In this document: piece by piece, positions 17,563 through 26,582 of the stretch
How positions within the stretch are numbered: position 1 is the stretch's first letter
How the letters are laid out: each line of letters opens with the position of its first letter
Assembly (NCBI RefSeq): GCF_024206475.1
Contig: NZ_JAMBPR010000062.1
Location: 1 to 54,100, forward strand
Origin: Paraburkholderia sp. CNPSo 3274
GTDB lineage: Bacteria > Pseudomonadota > Gammaproteobacteria > Burkholderiales > Burkholderiaceae
Length of the DNA stretch: 54,100 bases
Direction of reading: 5' to 3'
Translations under genes and position numbers: made by a program
The notes under the pieces: generated by a model
Seen by the model: only the letters and a program-made list of their open reading frames with translations
What the model was told of the DNA's origin: nothing
The model's database searches: none

Positions 17563-17967
17563 ATGCTGTATTTGAAAACGTTGATTATCGTCGTCCAGCT
17601 TCTGTCGGCGCTCGGGGTGATTGGCCTCGTCTTGCTGCAGCACGGAAAAGGCGCGGATATGGGCGCTGCTTTCGGCAGCGGCGCATCGGGCAGCCTGTTC
17701 GGCGCGAGTGGCTCCGCGAACTTCCTTTCGCGTACTACCGCAGTTCTCGCAACGGTGTTTTTCTGCTCCACCCTTGCGTTAACTTACCTGGGGTCGTATC
17801 ATGCGAAGCCTTCGGCGGGCGTGCTTGGCGCTTCGGTTCCAGCCCCAGTCGTAGCCTCGTCGCCGGCTGCTTCGGCGCCGGTTGCATCTGCTCCTGGCGC
17901 ATCCGCTCCGGCGGCGGCTTCGCCGGCTGCAGCAGGCTCGCAACCCGGCAACGACGTTCCGAAATAA
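17563..17967 (+). CDS. secG: Preprotein translocase subunit SecG
   Basis: A small subunit of the SecYEG channel. A 134-residue protein with two membrane helices (about 4-22 and 57-77). Between them is the conserved loop VLLQHGKGADMGAAFGSGAS, the SecG signature. The C-terminal 55 residues are an Ala/Ser/Pro-rich tail, longer than in E. coli SecG but common in Burkholderia. In-frame GTG codons exist at 17554 and 17560; AGGTGAG (17552-17558) fits the ATG at 17563. A tRNA-Leu gene and the nuo operon follow. Confidence 0.92.
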   Translation: MLYLKTLIIVVQLLSALGVIGLVLLQHGKGADMGAAFGSGASGSLFGASGSANFLSRTTAVLATVFFCSTLALTYLGSYHAKPSAGVLGASVPAPVVASSPAASAPVASAPGASAPAAASPAAAGSQPGNDVPK

Positions 17968-17990
17968 GTTTGAGAAACTTGTTTTGTGCG

Positions 17991-18019
17991 TTGAACAAAG
18001 AACGGAAACAAGTTACAAT
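17991..18019 (+). promoter_or_regulatory. Predicted promoter of tRNA-Leu
   Basis: TTGAAC (17991-17996) and TACAAT (18014-18019) are 17 bases apart, about 60 bases upstream of the tRNA. Spacing and boxes are close to consensus, as expected for a stable RNA gene. Confidence 0.65.
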
Positions 18020-18077
18020 CTAAGTCTTGAAGCGATTCGCGGGTTGCAAGATTTTGTTGTCCCGGATTGCATGTAGT

Positions 18078-18162
18078 GCCGACGTGGTGAAATTGGTAGA
18101 CACGCTATCTTGAGGGGGTAGTGGCGAAAGCTGTGCGAGTTCGAGTCTCGCCGTCGGCACCA
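18078..18162 (+). tRNA. tRNA-Leu, anticodon GAG
   Basis: The acceptor arms gccgacg (18078-18084) and cgtcggc (18152-18158) pair, followed by A and an encoded CCA. The anticodon arm ctatc/ggtag encloses a loop with GAG, reading CUC leucine codons. A long variable arm, typical of leucine tRNAs, lies before the T arm with gttcgagtc. The 85-base length fits a class II tRNA. It has its own promoter and terminator. Confidence 0.95.
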
Positions 18163-18171
18163 ATGTTATCT

Positions 18172-18212
18172 AAAAATGCCAGCCGCTTGCTTCAGCTTCG
18201 GCTGGCATTTTT
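18172..18212 (+). terminator. Intrinsic terminator after tRNA-Leu
   Basis: tgccagccg (18177-18185) pairs perfectly with cggctggca (18199-18207), flanked by five A and five T, so it can act in either direction. Confidence 0.9.
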
Positions 18213-18325
18213 GCTTCTTACGTCGTGTTCGTCTTCTGTTCGCAGCGCGAAGTACGTGAAGTGATTCCCGCGGAGCGATGCAAGTTCCAGCGGAACCTCA
18301 GAACCAACCGATATAGAGGATAACC

Positions 18326-18685
18326 TTGAACCTCGCTGCCTATTTCCCCGTCCTTCTGTTCCTCCTCGTGGGTGTCGGTCTGGGCATAGCGCTAGTGACA
18401 ATCGGCAAGGTCCTCGGTCCCAACCGGCCAGACAGCGAAAAAAATTCGCCGTACGAGTGTGGCTTCGAAGCGTTCGAAGACGCCCGAATGAAGTTCGACG
18501 TACGCTACTACCTGGTCGCCATCCTTTTCATCATCTTCGACCTCGAAACGGCGTTCCTGTTTCCGTGGGGCGTGGCCCTGCGCGACATCGGCTGGCCGGG
18601 CTTCCTGTCGATGATGCTGTTTCTGCTCGAATTCCTGCTGGGCTTTGCCTACATCTGGAAGAAGGGTGGTCTCGACTGGGAATAA
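18326..18685 (+). CDS. nuoA: NADH-quinone oxidoreductase subunit A (TTG start)
   Basis: A 119-residue membrane subunit of complex I with three helices (about 6-27, 63-83 and 88-109). The conserved loop KNSPYECGFEAFEDARMKFDVRYY (about 39-62) lies at the quinone-site interface; its Cys is the one that becomes exposed in the resting enzyme of other species. The start codon is TTG, placed after GAGGAT with good spacing; homologues begin with the same MNLAAY-type sequence. First gene of the nuoA-N operon. No convincing promoter is seen in 18213-18325. Confidence 0.94.
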   Translation: MNLAAYFPVLLFLLVGVGLGIALVTIGKVLGPNRPDSEKNSPYECGFEAFEDARMKFDVRYYLVAILFIIFDLETAFLFPWGVALRDIGWPGFLSMMLFLLEFLLGFAYIWKKGGLDWE

Positions 18686-18757
18686 TGGGTTAATCGCCGG
18701 ATTGCATGGGCGGCACTGCGGGGAAACTGTGGGCTGTCCGTCTGGAGTGGAAAGCAC

Positions 18758-19237
18758 ATGAGTATCGAAGGGGTCTTGAAGGAAGGGTTTGTCACCACCA
18801 CGGCTGACAAGCTGATCAACTGGACGCGCACTGGCTCGCTGTGGCCGATGACGTTCGGTCTGGCGTGTTGCGCGGTCGAGATGATGCACGCGGGTGCGGC
18901 CCGTTATGACCTTGACCGTTTCGGCGTGGTGTTCCGTCCGAGCCCGCGTCAGTCGGACGTCATGATCGTCGCCGGCACGCTCTGCAACAAGATGGCGCCC
19001 GCGCTGCGCAAGGTCTACGACCAGATGGCCGAGCCGCGCTGGGTCATTTCGATGGGGTCGTGCGCCAACGGTGGCGGCTACTACCACTATTCGTATTCGG
19101 TCGTGCGCGGTTGTGATCGCATCGTGCCGGTCGACGTCTATGTGCCGGGATGCCCGCCGACAGCGGAAGCCCTGGTCTACGGGGTGATCCAGTTGCAGGC
19201 GAAGATTCGCCGCACCAGCACCATCGCCCGTCAATAA
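18758..19237 (+). CDS. nuoB: NADH-quinone oxidoreductase subunit B
   Basis: Carries the terminal iron-sulfur cluster N2, which passes electrons to quinone. A 159-residue protein with the four N2 ligands: the adjacent pair in LACCAVEMM (about 36-37), one in MGSCANGGGYY (about 101) and one in VPGCPPTAEAL (about 131). Part of the peripheral arm near the membrane. It lies 72 bases after nuoA and 22 before the nuoC ATG. Length and motifs are typical. Confidence 0.97.
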   Translation: MSIEGVLKEGFVTTTADKLINWTRTGSLWPMTFGLACCAVEMMHAGAARYDLDRFGVVFRPSPRQSDVMIVAGTLCNKMAPALRKVYDQMAEPRWVISMGSCANGGGYYHYSYSVVRGCDRIVPVDVYVPGCPPTAEALVYGVIQLQAKIRRTSTIARQ

Positions 19238-19259
19238 AGGCCGCGTGCCTCCCCATAAT

Positions 19260-19865
19260 ATGGCAAGCAAACTCGAGACCCTGAAAGCGAACCTCGAAGC
19301 GGCCCTCGGCGCGCGCATCGTCAGCCTCACCGAGGCGCTCGGCGAGCTGACGCTGTTCGTCAAGGCGAGTGAGTCCCTCGCAGTGGCCAAGGAGCTGCGC
19401 GACAATCCCTCGCTGCGCTTCGAACAACTGGTCGACCTGTGCGGCGTCGACTATCAGACCTTCGGTGACGGCGCGTGGGAAGGCGCGCGCTTTGCCGCGG
19501 TGTCGCATCTGCTCTCCCTCGCGAACAACTGGCGCGTGCGTCTGCGCGTGTTCGCGCCGGACGATGAAGTGCCTATCGTGCCCTCGCTCGTCGAGATCTG
19601 GAATTCGGCCAACTGGTACGAGCGCGAGGCGTTCGACCTGTATGGCATCGTCTTCGAAGGCCACCCCGACCTGCGCCGCATCCTGACCGACTACGGTTTC
19701 ATCGGCCACCCGTTCCGCAAGGACTTCCCGGTTTCGGGCTATGTCGAAATGCGCTACGACCCGGAGCAGAAGCGCGTGGTCTACCAGCCCGTCACGATCG
19801 AGCCGCGCGAGATCACGCCGCGTGTGATCCGCGAAGATCGCTACGGCGGTCTGAAGAAACACTAA
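19260..19865 (+). CDS. nuoC: NADH-quinone oxidoreductase subunit C
   Basis: A peripheral-arm subunit holding NuoD and NuoB, here separate from nuoD as in most bacteria outside the enterics. About 201 residues, with the family signature WYEREAFDLYGIVFEGHPDLRR and later GHPFRKDFPVSGYVEMRYD. The start is uncertain. The ATG at 19260 matches homologue N-termini (MASKLETLKANLE) but has no ribosome binding site, while an in-frame GTG at 19245 has AAAGG four bases before it and would add five residues. Confidence 0.94.
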   Translation: MASKLETLKANLEAALGARIVSLTEALGELTLFVKASESLAVAKELRDNPSLRFEQLVDLCGVDYQTFGDGAWEGARFAAVSHLLSLANNWRVRLRVFAPDDEVPIVPSLVEIWNSANWYEREAFDLYGIVFEGHPDLRRILTDYGFIGHPFRKDFPVSGYVEMRYDPEQKRVVYQPVTIEPREITPRVIREDRYGGLKKH

Positions 19866-19874
19866 GAGGGTCGC

Positions 19875-21128
19875 ATGTCAGAGATCAAGAACTACACGCT
19901 CAACTTCGGCCCGCAGCACCCGGCAGCGCACGGTGTGCTGCGCCTCGTGCTCGAGCTCGACGGCGAAGTGATCCAGCGCGCCGATCCGCACATCGGCCTG
20001 CTGCATCGCGCGACGGAAAAGCTTGCCGAAAGCAAGACGTTCATCCAGTCGGTGCCGTACATGGACCGTCTCGACTACGTGTCGATGATGGTCAATGAGC
20101 ACGGCTATGTGCTTGCCATTGAAAAGCTGCTCGGCATTGAAGTGCCGATCCGCGCGAAGTACATCCGCGTGCTGTTCGACGAAGTCACGCGCGTGCTGAA
20201 CCACCTCATGTGGATCGGCTCGCACGCGCTCGACGTCGGCGCGATGGCGGTGTTCCTCTACGCGTTCCGCGAGCGCGAAGACCTGATGGACGTCTATGAG
20301 GCGGTCTCGGGTGCGCGCATGCACGCGGCGTACTACCGTCCGGGCGGCGTGTATCGCGATCTGCCCGACGCAATGCCGCAATACAAGGCGTCGAAGATTC
20401 ACAACGAGAAAGCGCTCGCCCGCATGAACGAGGCGCGCCAGGGCTCGGTGCTGGACTTCATCGACGACTTCTTTACGCGCTTCCCCGGTTGCGTCGACGA
20501 GTACGAAACGCTCCTCACCGACAACCGTATCTGGAAGCAGCGTCTCGTCGGTATCGGCGTGGTGAGCCCCGAGCGCGCCATGCAGCTTGGCCTCACGGGT
20601 GCGATGCTGCGCGGTTCGGGCATCGAGTGGGACCTGCGCAAGAAGCAGCCGTACGAAGTCTACGACCAGATGGACTTCGACATTCCGGTGGGCGTGAACG
20701 GCGACTGCTACGACCGTTATCTCGTGCGCGTCGAAGAAATGCGCCAGTCCACTCGCATCGCGAAACAGTGCATTGAGTGGCTGCGCAAGAATCCCGGCCC
20801 CGTGATGATCGACAATCACAAGGTTGCGCCGCCCTCGCGCGTGAACATGAAGTCCAACATGGAAGAGCTGATTCACCACTTCAAGCTCTTCACGGAAGGC
20901 TTCCACGTGCCTGAAGGCGAGGCGTACGCTGCCGTCGAACATCCGAAGGGTGAATTCGGCATCTACCTGGTGTCAGATGGCGCGAACAAGCCGTATCGTC
21001 TGAAGATCCGCGCGCCGGGTTATGCCCACTTGTCCGCGCTCGATGAAATGGCGCGCGGCCACATGATTGCCGACGCGGTCACGATCATCGGCACGCAGGA
21101 CATTGTGTTCGGTGAAATCGACCGCTAA
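19875..21128 (+). CDS. nuoD: NADH-quinone oxidoreductase subunit D
   Basis: A 417-residue, 49-kDa-type subunit that forms the quinone-binding cavity with NuoB. The N-terminal NFGPQHPAAHGVLRLVLELDGE (about 11-32) carries the conserved His and loop next to cluster N2. The region is derived from the NiFe-hydrogenase large subunit but lacks its metal-binding Cys. The C-terminus ends in the usual GTQDIVFGEIDR. GAGG precedes the ATG nine bases after nuoC. Family length is normal. Confidence 0.97.
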   Translation: MSEIKNYTLNFGPQHPAAHGVLRLVLELDGEVIQRADPHIGLLHRATEKLAESKTFIQSVPYMDRLDYVSMMVNEHGYVLAIEKLLGIEVPIRAKYIRVLFDEVTRVLNHLMWIGSHALDVGAMAVFLYAFREREDLMDVYEAVSGARMHAAYYRPGGVYRDLPDAMPQYKASKIHNEKALARMNEARQGSVLDFIDDFFTRFPGCVDEYETLLTDNRIWKQRLVGIGVVSPERAMQLGLTGAMLRGSGIEWDLRKKQPYEVYDQMDFDIPVGVNGDCYDRYLVRVEEMRQSTRIAKQCIEWLRKNPGPVMIDNHKVAPPSRVNMKSNMEELIHHFKLFTEGFHVPEGEAYAAVEHPKGEFGIYLVSDGANKPYRLKIRAPGYAHLSALDEMARGHMIADAVTIIGTQDIVFGEIDR

Positions 21129-21254
21129 GGCGCGCAGTAGGGTGCGCCCGGTCCCGGGCGCACGCAGCATGGAACGCCACGTCTGTCGCAGCGAATGGTT
21201 GAAAACGCGCGGCAGGTTTTCGTTCGGTAGGAATTGAAAGAGTCGTGTCTGAAA

Positions 21255-21740
21255 ATGATCTCAGCTGAAGGCCTGAAAGAAATCGATCGCGCGTTGACGA
21301 AGTACCCCGCCGATCAGCGACAGTCCGCCGTGATGGCGGCTTTGGCCGTTGCTCAGGAAGAGCATGGCTGGCTGTCGCCCGAAATCATGCAGTTCGTGGC
21401 CGACTACATTGGCATGCCGCCTGTCGCGGTCCAGGAAGTCGCCACGTTCTACACGATGTTCGAGACGAAGCCCGTCGGCAAGCACAAGATCACGCTCTGC
21501 ACGAATCTGCCGTGCCAGCTCGGCCCGGAAGGCGGCTCGGAGAGCGCCGCCGAATACCTGAAGCAGAAGCTCGGTATCGACTTCGGCGAAACCACGTCCG
21601 ACGGCAAGTTCACCTTGAAAGAAGGTGAGTGCATGGGCGCGTGCGGCGATGCACCGGTGATGCTCGTGAACAATCACCGCATGTGCAGCTTCATGAGCCG
21701 CGAGAAGATCGACCAGCTGCTCGAGGAGCTTTCGAAATGA
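21255..21740 (+). CDS. nuoE: NADH-quinone oxidoreductase subunit E
   Basis: A 24-kDa-type flavoprotein partner of NuoF carrying the 2Fe-2S cluster N1a. A 161-residue thioredoxin-like protein with ligand Cys in ITLCTNLPCQLGPEG and EGECMGACGDAPVM; the pattern C-x4-C … C-x3-C is complete. The ATG at 21255 gives MISAEGLKEID as in homologues; upstream in-frame TTG (21234) is not preferred. The stop overlaps the nuoF start as ATGA (21737-21740). Confidence 0.95.
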   Translation: MISAEGLKEIDRALTKYPADQRQSAVMAALAVAQEEHGWLSPEIMQFVADYIGMPPVAVQEVATFYTMFETKPVGKHKITLCTNLPCQLGPEGGSESAAEYLKQKLGIDFGETTSDGKFTLKEGECMGACGDAPVMLVNNHRMCSFMSREKIDQLLEELSK

Positions 21741-23065
21741 CTTCGTTGCACGACCGTCACATCAAACCGCTGATTCTCGCGGGCCTCAACGGCGAGAACT
21801 GGCATCTCGAAGACTACGTCGCGCGCGGCGGCTACAAGCAGCTGCGCCGTATTCTCGAAGAAAAGATTCCGCCCGAGCAGGTGATCGCCGACGTGAAGGC
21901 GAGCGGTCTGCGCGGCCGCGGCGGCGCGGGATTCCCGACCGGCCTGAAGTGGAGCTTCATGCCGCGTCAGTTCCCGGGGCAGAAGTATCTCGTCTGCAAC
22001 TCGGACGAGGGGGAGCCTGGCACGTTCAAGGACCGCGACATCCTGCGCTGGAATCCGCATAGCGTGATCGAGGGCATGGCCATCGGCGCGTACGCGATGG
22101 GGATCACCGTGGGCTACAACTACATCCACGGCGAGATTTTCGAGGTGTATCGCCGCTTCGAGGCAGCGCTGGAAGAAGCGCGCCAGGCGGGCTATCTCGG
22201 CGACAACATTCTCGGCACGGACTTCTCGTTCCAGCTGCACGCGCACCATGGCTATGGCGCGTACATCTGCGGCGAGGAAACCGCGCTGCTCGAGTCGCTC
22301 GAAGGCAAGAAGGGTCAGCCGCGCTTCAAGCCGCCTTTCCCGGCGAGCTTCGGCGTGTACGGCAAGCCGACCACGATCAACAACACCGAGACTTTCGCCG
22401 CGGTGCCGTTCCTGTTGACCGTGGGTCCGCAGACGTACATGGAACTCGGCAAGCCGAACAACGGCGGCACGAAGATCTTCTCGATCTCGGGCGACGTGGA
22501 GCGTCCGGGCAACTACGAGATCCCGCTCGGTACCCCATTCGCGACGCTCATGGAGCTGGCTGGTGGCATGCGCGGCGGCAAGAAACTGAAGGCCGTGATT
22601 CCGGGCGGCTCGTCGGCGCCGGTCATTCCGGGTGACCTGATGATGCAGACGGACATGGACTATGACTCCATCGCCAAGCAGGGCTCGATGCTCGGCTCGG
22701 GCGCCGTCATCGTCATGGACGAAACGCGCTGCATGGTGCGCTCGCTGCTGCGCCTCTCGTACTTCTATTACGAAGAGTCGTGCGGCCAGTGCACGCCGTG
22801 CCGCGAAGGCACGGGCTGGTTGTACCGCGTGGTCAACCGCATCGAGCACGGCGAGGGCCGCCAGGAAGACCTGGACCTGCTGAACTCGGTGGCGGGCAAC
22901 ATCATGGGTCGCACGATCTGCGCGCTCGGCGACGCGGCGGCCATGCCGGTGCGCGGCATGCTCAAGCACTACTGGGACGAATTCGAATATCACGTGCACA
23001 ACAAGCGTTGTCTCGTCGGCGGTCATGCCGGCTCGCACGCGGCATCGGAAACGGTGGCCGCCTGA
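21737..23065 (+). CDS. nuoF: NADH-quinone oxidoreductase subunit F
   Basis: The NADH-binding subunit with FMN and 4Fe-4S cluster N3, the entry point of electrons into complex I. A 442-residue protein with the NADH/FMN motif GLRGRGGAGFPTGLKW (about 57-72) and the FMN region YLVCNSDEGEPGTFKD. A SLBB-type domain lies near 250-330. The N3 ligands are in SCGQCTPCREG and a later Cys in RTICALGDAA. The ATG shares four bases with the nuoE stop, with GAGGAG upstream, so nuoE and nuoF are translated together. Confidence 0.97.
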   Translation: MTSLHDRHIKPLILAGLNGENWHLEDYVARGGYKQLRRILEEKIPPEQVIADVKASGLRGRGGAGFPTGLKWSFMPRQFPGQKYLVCNSDEGEPGTFKDRDILRWNPHSVIEGMAIGAYAMGITVGYNYIHGEIFEVYRRFEAALEEARQAGYLGDNILGTDFSFQLHAHHGYGAYICGEETALLESLEGKKGQPRFKPPFPASFGVYGKPTTINNTETFAAVPFLLTVGPQTYMELGKPNNGGTKIFSISGDVERPGNYEIPLGTPFATLMELAGGMRGGKKLKAVIPGGSSAPVIPGDLMMQTDMDYDSIAKQGSMLGSGAVIVMDETRCMVRSLLRLSYFYYEESCGQCTPCREGTGWLYRVVNRIEHGEGRQEDLDLLNSVAGNIMGRTICALGDAAAMPVRGMLKHYWDEFEYHVHNKRCLVGGHAGSHAASETVAA

Positions 23066-23168
23066 CAGCGAGTCAAGACAGCGCGTTGTGTGCGAACCGC
23101 GTAGCACGACGCATCGGGGAATGCCGCTGTGAAATTGAGCGGTAACAGGTTAGGGACGATTAACCATC

Positions 23169-25502
23169 ATGGTTGAACTTGAAATAGACGGCAAGAAGGT
23201 GCAGGTGCCCGAGGGCAGCATGGTGATCCAGGCTGCTCAGCGCGTGGACACGTACATCCCGCACTTCTGCTATCACAAGAAGCTCTCCATCGCGGCCAAC
23301 TGCCGGATGTGTCTCGTCGATGTCGAGAAGATGCCGAAGGCCGTGCCCGCGTGCGCGACGCCGGTGTCGCAAGGCATGGTCGTGCGCACCATGTCGGACA
23401 AGGCCGTGCAGGGTCAGCAAGCCGTGATGGAATTCCTGCTGATCAACCACCCGCTTGACTGCCCGATCTGCGATCAGGGCGGCGAATGCCAGCTCCAGGA
23501 TCTGGCCGTCGGCTACGGCAAGTCCGCGTCGCGCTACAGCGAAGAAAAGCGCGTGGTGTTCCACAAGAACGTCGGTCCGCTCATCTCGATGGAAGAGATG
23601 TCGCGCTGCATCCACTGCACGCGCTGCGTGCGTTTCGGCGACGAAATCGCCGGTGTGATGGAGCTCGGCATGCTCGGCCGCGGCGAGCACTCGGAAATCA
23701 CCTCGTTCGTCGGCAAGACGGTCGACTCGGAACTCTCGGGCAACATGATCGACCTGTGCCCGGTCGGCGCGCTCACGAGCAAGCCGTTCCGTTTCTCGGC
23801 GCGGACGTGGGAACTGTCGCGCCGCAAGTCGGTGAGCCCGCACGACGCAACGGGTGCGAACCTCGTCGTGCAGGTGAAGAACAATCGCGTGATGCGCGTG
23901 CTGCCGTTCGAGAACGAATCCATCAACGAATGCTGGATCTCGGACAAGGACCGCTTCTCGTACGAAGGCCTGAACAGCGAAGACCGTCTCACGCGCCCGA
24001 TGATCAAGCAGGGCGGCGAGTGGATCGAGACCGACTGGCAGACCGCGCTAGAATACGTCGTGAAGGGCATCAAGGGCATTTGCGACGAGCACGGCGAGAA
24101 CCAGCTCGCGCTGCTCGCGAGCCCGCACAGCACGCTCGAAGAACTCTATCTCGCGAAGCAGTTCGCGGACGCGATCGGCACGCCGAACGTCGACTTCCGC
24201 CTGCGCCAGAGCGACTTCTCGGCGCCGCTCGAAGGCGCGCCGTGGCTCGGCACGAAGATCGCGGAACTCTCGTATGCCGACTCGGCGTTCGTGATCGGTT
24301 CGTTCCTGCGCCGCGATCACGCGCTGTTCGCCGCGCGTCTGCGCCAGGCTGCGAAGGGCGGTGCACAGGTCAGCTTCCTGCAAGCCACCGCTGACGGCTC
24401 GCTGATCCCGAACGCGCAGCGCATCGTCGCCGCGCCCTCGGCATGGCTCGACGAACTCGCTTCAATCGCAGCGGCTGTGGCCGAGGCGAAGGGCGTTGCG
24501 ATGCCGGAAGGCTTCGCGGGCGCGCAGGTGACTGAAGCCGCGAAGCAGGTCGCCGCATCGCTTGCGAACGGCGAGCGACGCTACGTGCTGCTCGGCAACG
24601 CGGCGGTCCAGCATCCGGAATTCTCGCGCCTGCACGCAGCCGCGCAGTTCATCGCCGAAACGACGGGCGCGACGCTTGGCTTCCTCACGGAAGCGGCCAA
24701 CACGGTCGGCGCGCATATCGCCGGCGTACTGCCGGGCCGCGACGGCCTGAACGCACGCGAAGCGTTCGAGCAGCCGCGCAAGGGCTATCTGCTCTTCAAC
24801 GTCGAGCCGGAATTCGATACGGCTAACCCGGCCGCCGCGCGTGCCGCGCTCGCGCAGGCCGAAATGGTCGCCGTGTTCTCGCCGTACAAGACGGGCCTCG
24901 ACTACGCAGACGTGCTGCTGCCTATCGCACCGTACACGGAAACCTCGGGTACCTTCATCAACGCCGAAGGTACGGCTCAGATCTTCAACGGCGTCGTGCG
25001 CCCGCTCGGCGACACGCGTCCGGCGTGGAAGGTCCTGCGCGTGCTCGGCACGCTGCTGGGCGCCAAGGGTTTCGAATACGATACCGCCGAAGAAGTGCGC
25101 CGCAAGGCGCTCGGCGACGGCAGCTTCGAAGGTCGTCTGTCGAACAAGGCCGGCGCCGCGGTTGCGCGCGGCAGCCTCGCGAAGGCCGCGGAAGGCCGCT
25201 TCGAGCGCATCGCCGACGTACCGATCTACCACGCCGATCAAATCGCGCGCCGCGGCGAAGCGCTGCAGCTCACCATGGCTGCCCGCGTGGCGAACGCGAT
25301 CGGCCTGCCGGCGGCATACTTCGACCAGCTCGGCCTGAAGGAAGGCGACGCCGTGCGCGTGCGCCAGGGCGATCTGTCGGTAACGGCGCCCGCGACGCGC
25401 GATGCGAATCTTGCGCCGACGGTGGTGCGCGTGTCGGCGGCGACGCCTGCCGGTGCGCAACTCGGCAGCCTGTTCGGTGAACTGCTGGTGGAGAAGGCGT
25501 AA
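23169..25502 (+). CDS. nuoG: NADH-quinone oxidoreductase subunit G
   Basis: The large 75-kDa-type subunit of the peripheral arm, 777 residues, relaying electrons through several clusters. The N-terminal 2Fe-2S ferredoxin domain has ligands in HFCYHKKLSIAANCRMCLV (N1b), then an H-x3-C-x2-C-x5-C set in HPLDCPICDQGGECQLQD (N5). A 4Fe-4S set follows in CIHCTRCVRFGDEIAG, with a later Cys in DLCPVGALTSKPF (N4). The remaining 550 residues are the molybdopterin-oxidoreductase-like part without cofactor. It starts 103 bases after nuoF and ends directly at the nuoH ATG. Confidence 0.97.
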   Translation: MVELEIDGKKVQVPEGSMVIQAAQRVDTYIPHFCYHKKLSIAANCRMCLVDVEKMPKAVPACATPVSQGMVVRTMSDKAVQGQQAVMEFLLINHPLDCPICDQGGECQLQDLAVGYGKSASRYSEEKRVVFHKNVGPLISMEEMSRCIHCTRCVRFGDEIAGVMELGMLGRGEHSEITSFVGKTVDSELSGNMIDLCPVGALTSKPFRFSARTWELSRRKSVSPHDATGANLVVQVKNNRVMRVLPFENESINECWISDKDRFSYEGLNSEDRLTRPMIKQGGEWIETDWQTALEYVVKGIKGICDEHGENQLALLASPHSTLEELYLAKQFADAIGTPNVDFRLRQSDFSAPLEGAPWLGTKIAELSYADSAFVIGSFLRRDHALFAARLRQAAKGGAQVSFLQATADGSLIPNAQRIVAAPSAWLDELASIAAAVAEAKGVAMPEGFAGAQVTEAAKQVAASLANGERRYVLLGNAAVQHPEFSRLHAAAQFIAETTGATLGFLTEAANTVGAHIAGVLPGRDGLNAREAFEQPRKGYLLFNVEPEFDTANPAAARAALAQAEMVAVFSPYKTGLDYADVLLPIAPYTETSGTFINAEGTAQIFNGVVRPLGDTRPAWKVLRVLGTLLGAKGFEYDTAEEVRRKALGDGSFEGRLSNKAGAAVARGSLAKAAEGRFERIADVPIYHADQIARRGEALQLTMAARVANAIGLPAAYFDQLGLKEGDAVRVRQGDLSVTAPATRDANLAPTVVRVSAATPAGAQLGSLFGELLVEKA

Positions 25503-26567
25503 ATGAGCTTGTTCGATACGATCAATGCAGGCGGCAGCCAGCTGCTCGGCGTGGCATGGCCCACCGTCTGGGCGCTGGTGCGCATTCTCGTCGTCGCGGT
25601 GGTGATCCTGCTGTGCGTGGCGTACCTGATCCTCTGGGAGCGCAAGCTGATCGGCTGGATGCACGTGCGTATCGGTCCGAATCGCGTGGGCCCCGCAGGT
25701 CTGTTGCAGCCAATCGCCGACGTGCTGAAGCTCCTGCTCAAGGAAGTGATTCAGCCTGCGCAGGCGAGCCGCTGGATCTACATGGTCGCGCCGATCATGG
25801 TGGTGGTGCCGGCCTTCGCGGTCTGGGCGGTGATTCCGTTCCAGGCGGGCGCGGTGCTCGGCGACATCAACGCGGGCCTGCTCTACGCGATGGCGATCTC
25901 GTCGATCGGCGTGTACGGCGTGATTCTGGCGGGCTGGGCGTCGAACTCGAAGTACGCGTTCCTCGGCGCCATGCGCGCCGCGGCGCAGATGGTTTCGTAC
26001 GAAATTTCGATGGGCTTCGCGCTCGTCGTCGTGCTGATGGTGTCGGGCAGCCTGAATCTTTCTGTGATCGTCGAAGGCCAGATGCGCGGCATGTTCGCAA
26101 ACTGGGGCATTACGTTCCTCTCGTGGAACTGGCTGCCGCTCCTGCCGATGTTCGTCGTCTACTTCATCTCGGGCATTGCCGAAACGAACCGCCACCCGTT
26201 CGACGTGGTGGAAGGGGAGTCGGAAATCGTCGCGGGTCACATGATCGATTACTCGGGTATGGCGTTCGCGCTGTTCTTCCTCGCCGAGTACATCAACATG
26301 ATCGTGATCTCGGCGCTCGCCTCGGTGCTGTTCCTTGGCGGGTGGAGCGCCCCGTTCGGGTTCCTCGACTTCATCCCGGGCGTGTTCTGGCTGGTGTTGA
26401 AGGTCTTCTGCCTGCTGTCGGTCTTCATCTGGGCCCGCGCGACGTTCCCGCGCTATCGCTATGACCAGATCATGCGTCTCGGCTGGAAGGTGTTCATTCC
26501 GGTGTGCATCGTATGGCTGATCGTGGTCGGCTTCTGGTACATGTCGCCGTTGAGCATCTGGAAATAA
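25503..26567 (+). CDS. nuoH: NADH-quinone oxidoreductase subunit H
   Basis: The membrane subunit connecting the quinone cavity to the proton-pumping arm. A 354-residue protein with eight or nine helices. Signatures visible are ERKLIGWMHVRIGPNRVGPAG (about 41-61) and the acidic loop AETNRHPFDVVEGESEIVAGH (about 224-244), whose Glu and Asp residues lead protons toward the antiporter chain. The start codon directly follows the nuoG stop (TAAATG), so the two are tightly coupled. Confidence 0.97.
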   Translation: MSLFDTINAGGSQLLGVAWPTVWALVRILVVAVVILLCVAYLILWERKLIGWMHVRIGPNRVGPAGLLQPIADVLKLLLKEVIQPAQASRWIYMVAPIMVVVPAFAVWAVIPFQAGAVLGDINAGLLYAMAISSIGVYGVILAGWASNSKYAFLGAMRAAAQMVSYEISMGFALVVVLMVSGSLNLSVIVEGQMRGMFANWGITFLSWNWLPLLPMFVVYFISGIAETNRHPFDVVEGESEIVAGHMIDYSGMAFALFFLAEYINMIVISALASVLFLGGWSAPFGFLDFIPGVFWLVLKVFCLLSVFIWARATFPRYRYDQIMRLGWKVFIPVCIVWLIVVGFWYMSPLSIWK

Positions 26568-26582
26568 GGGGCGAACACAACC

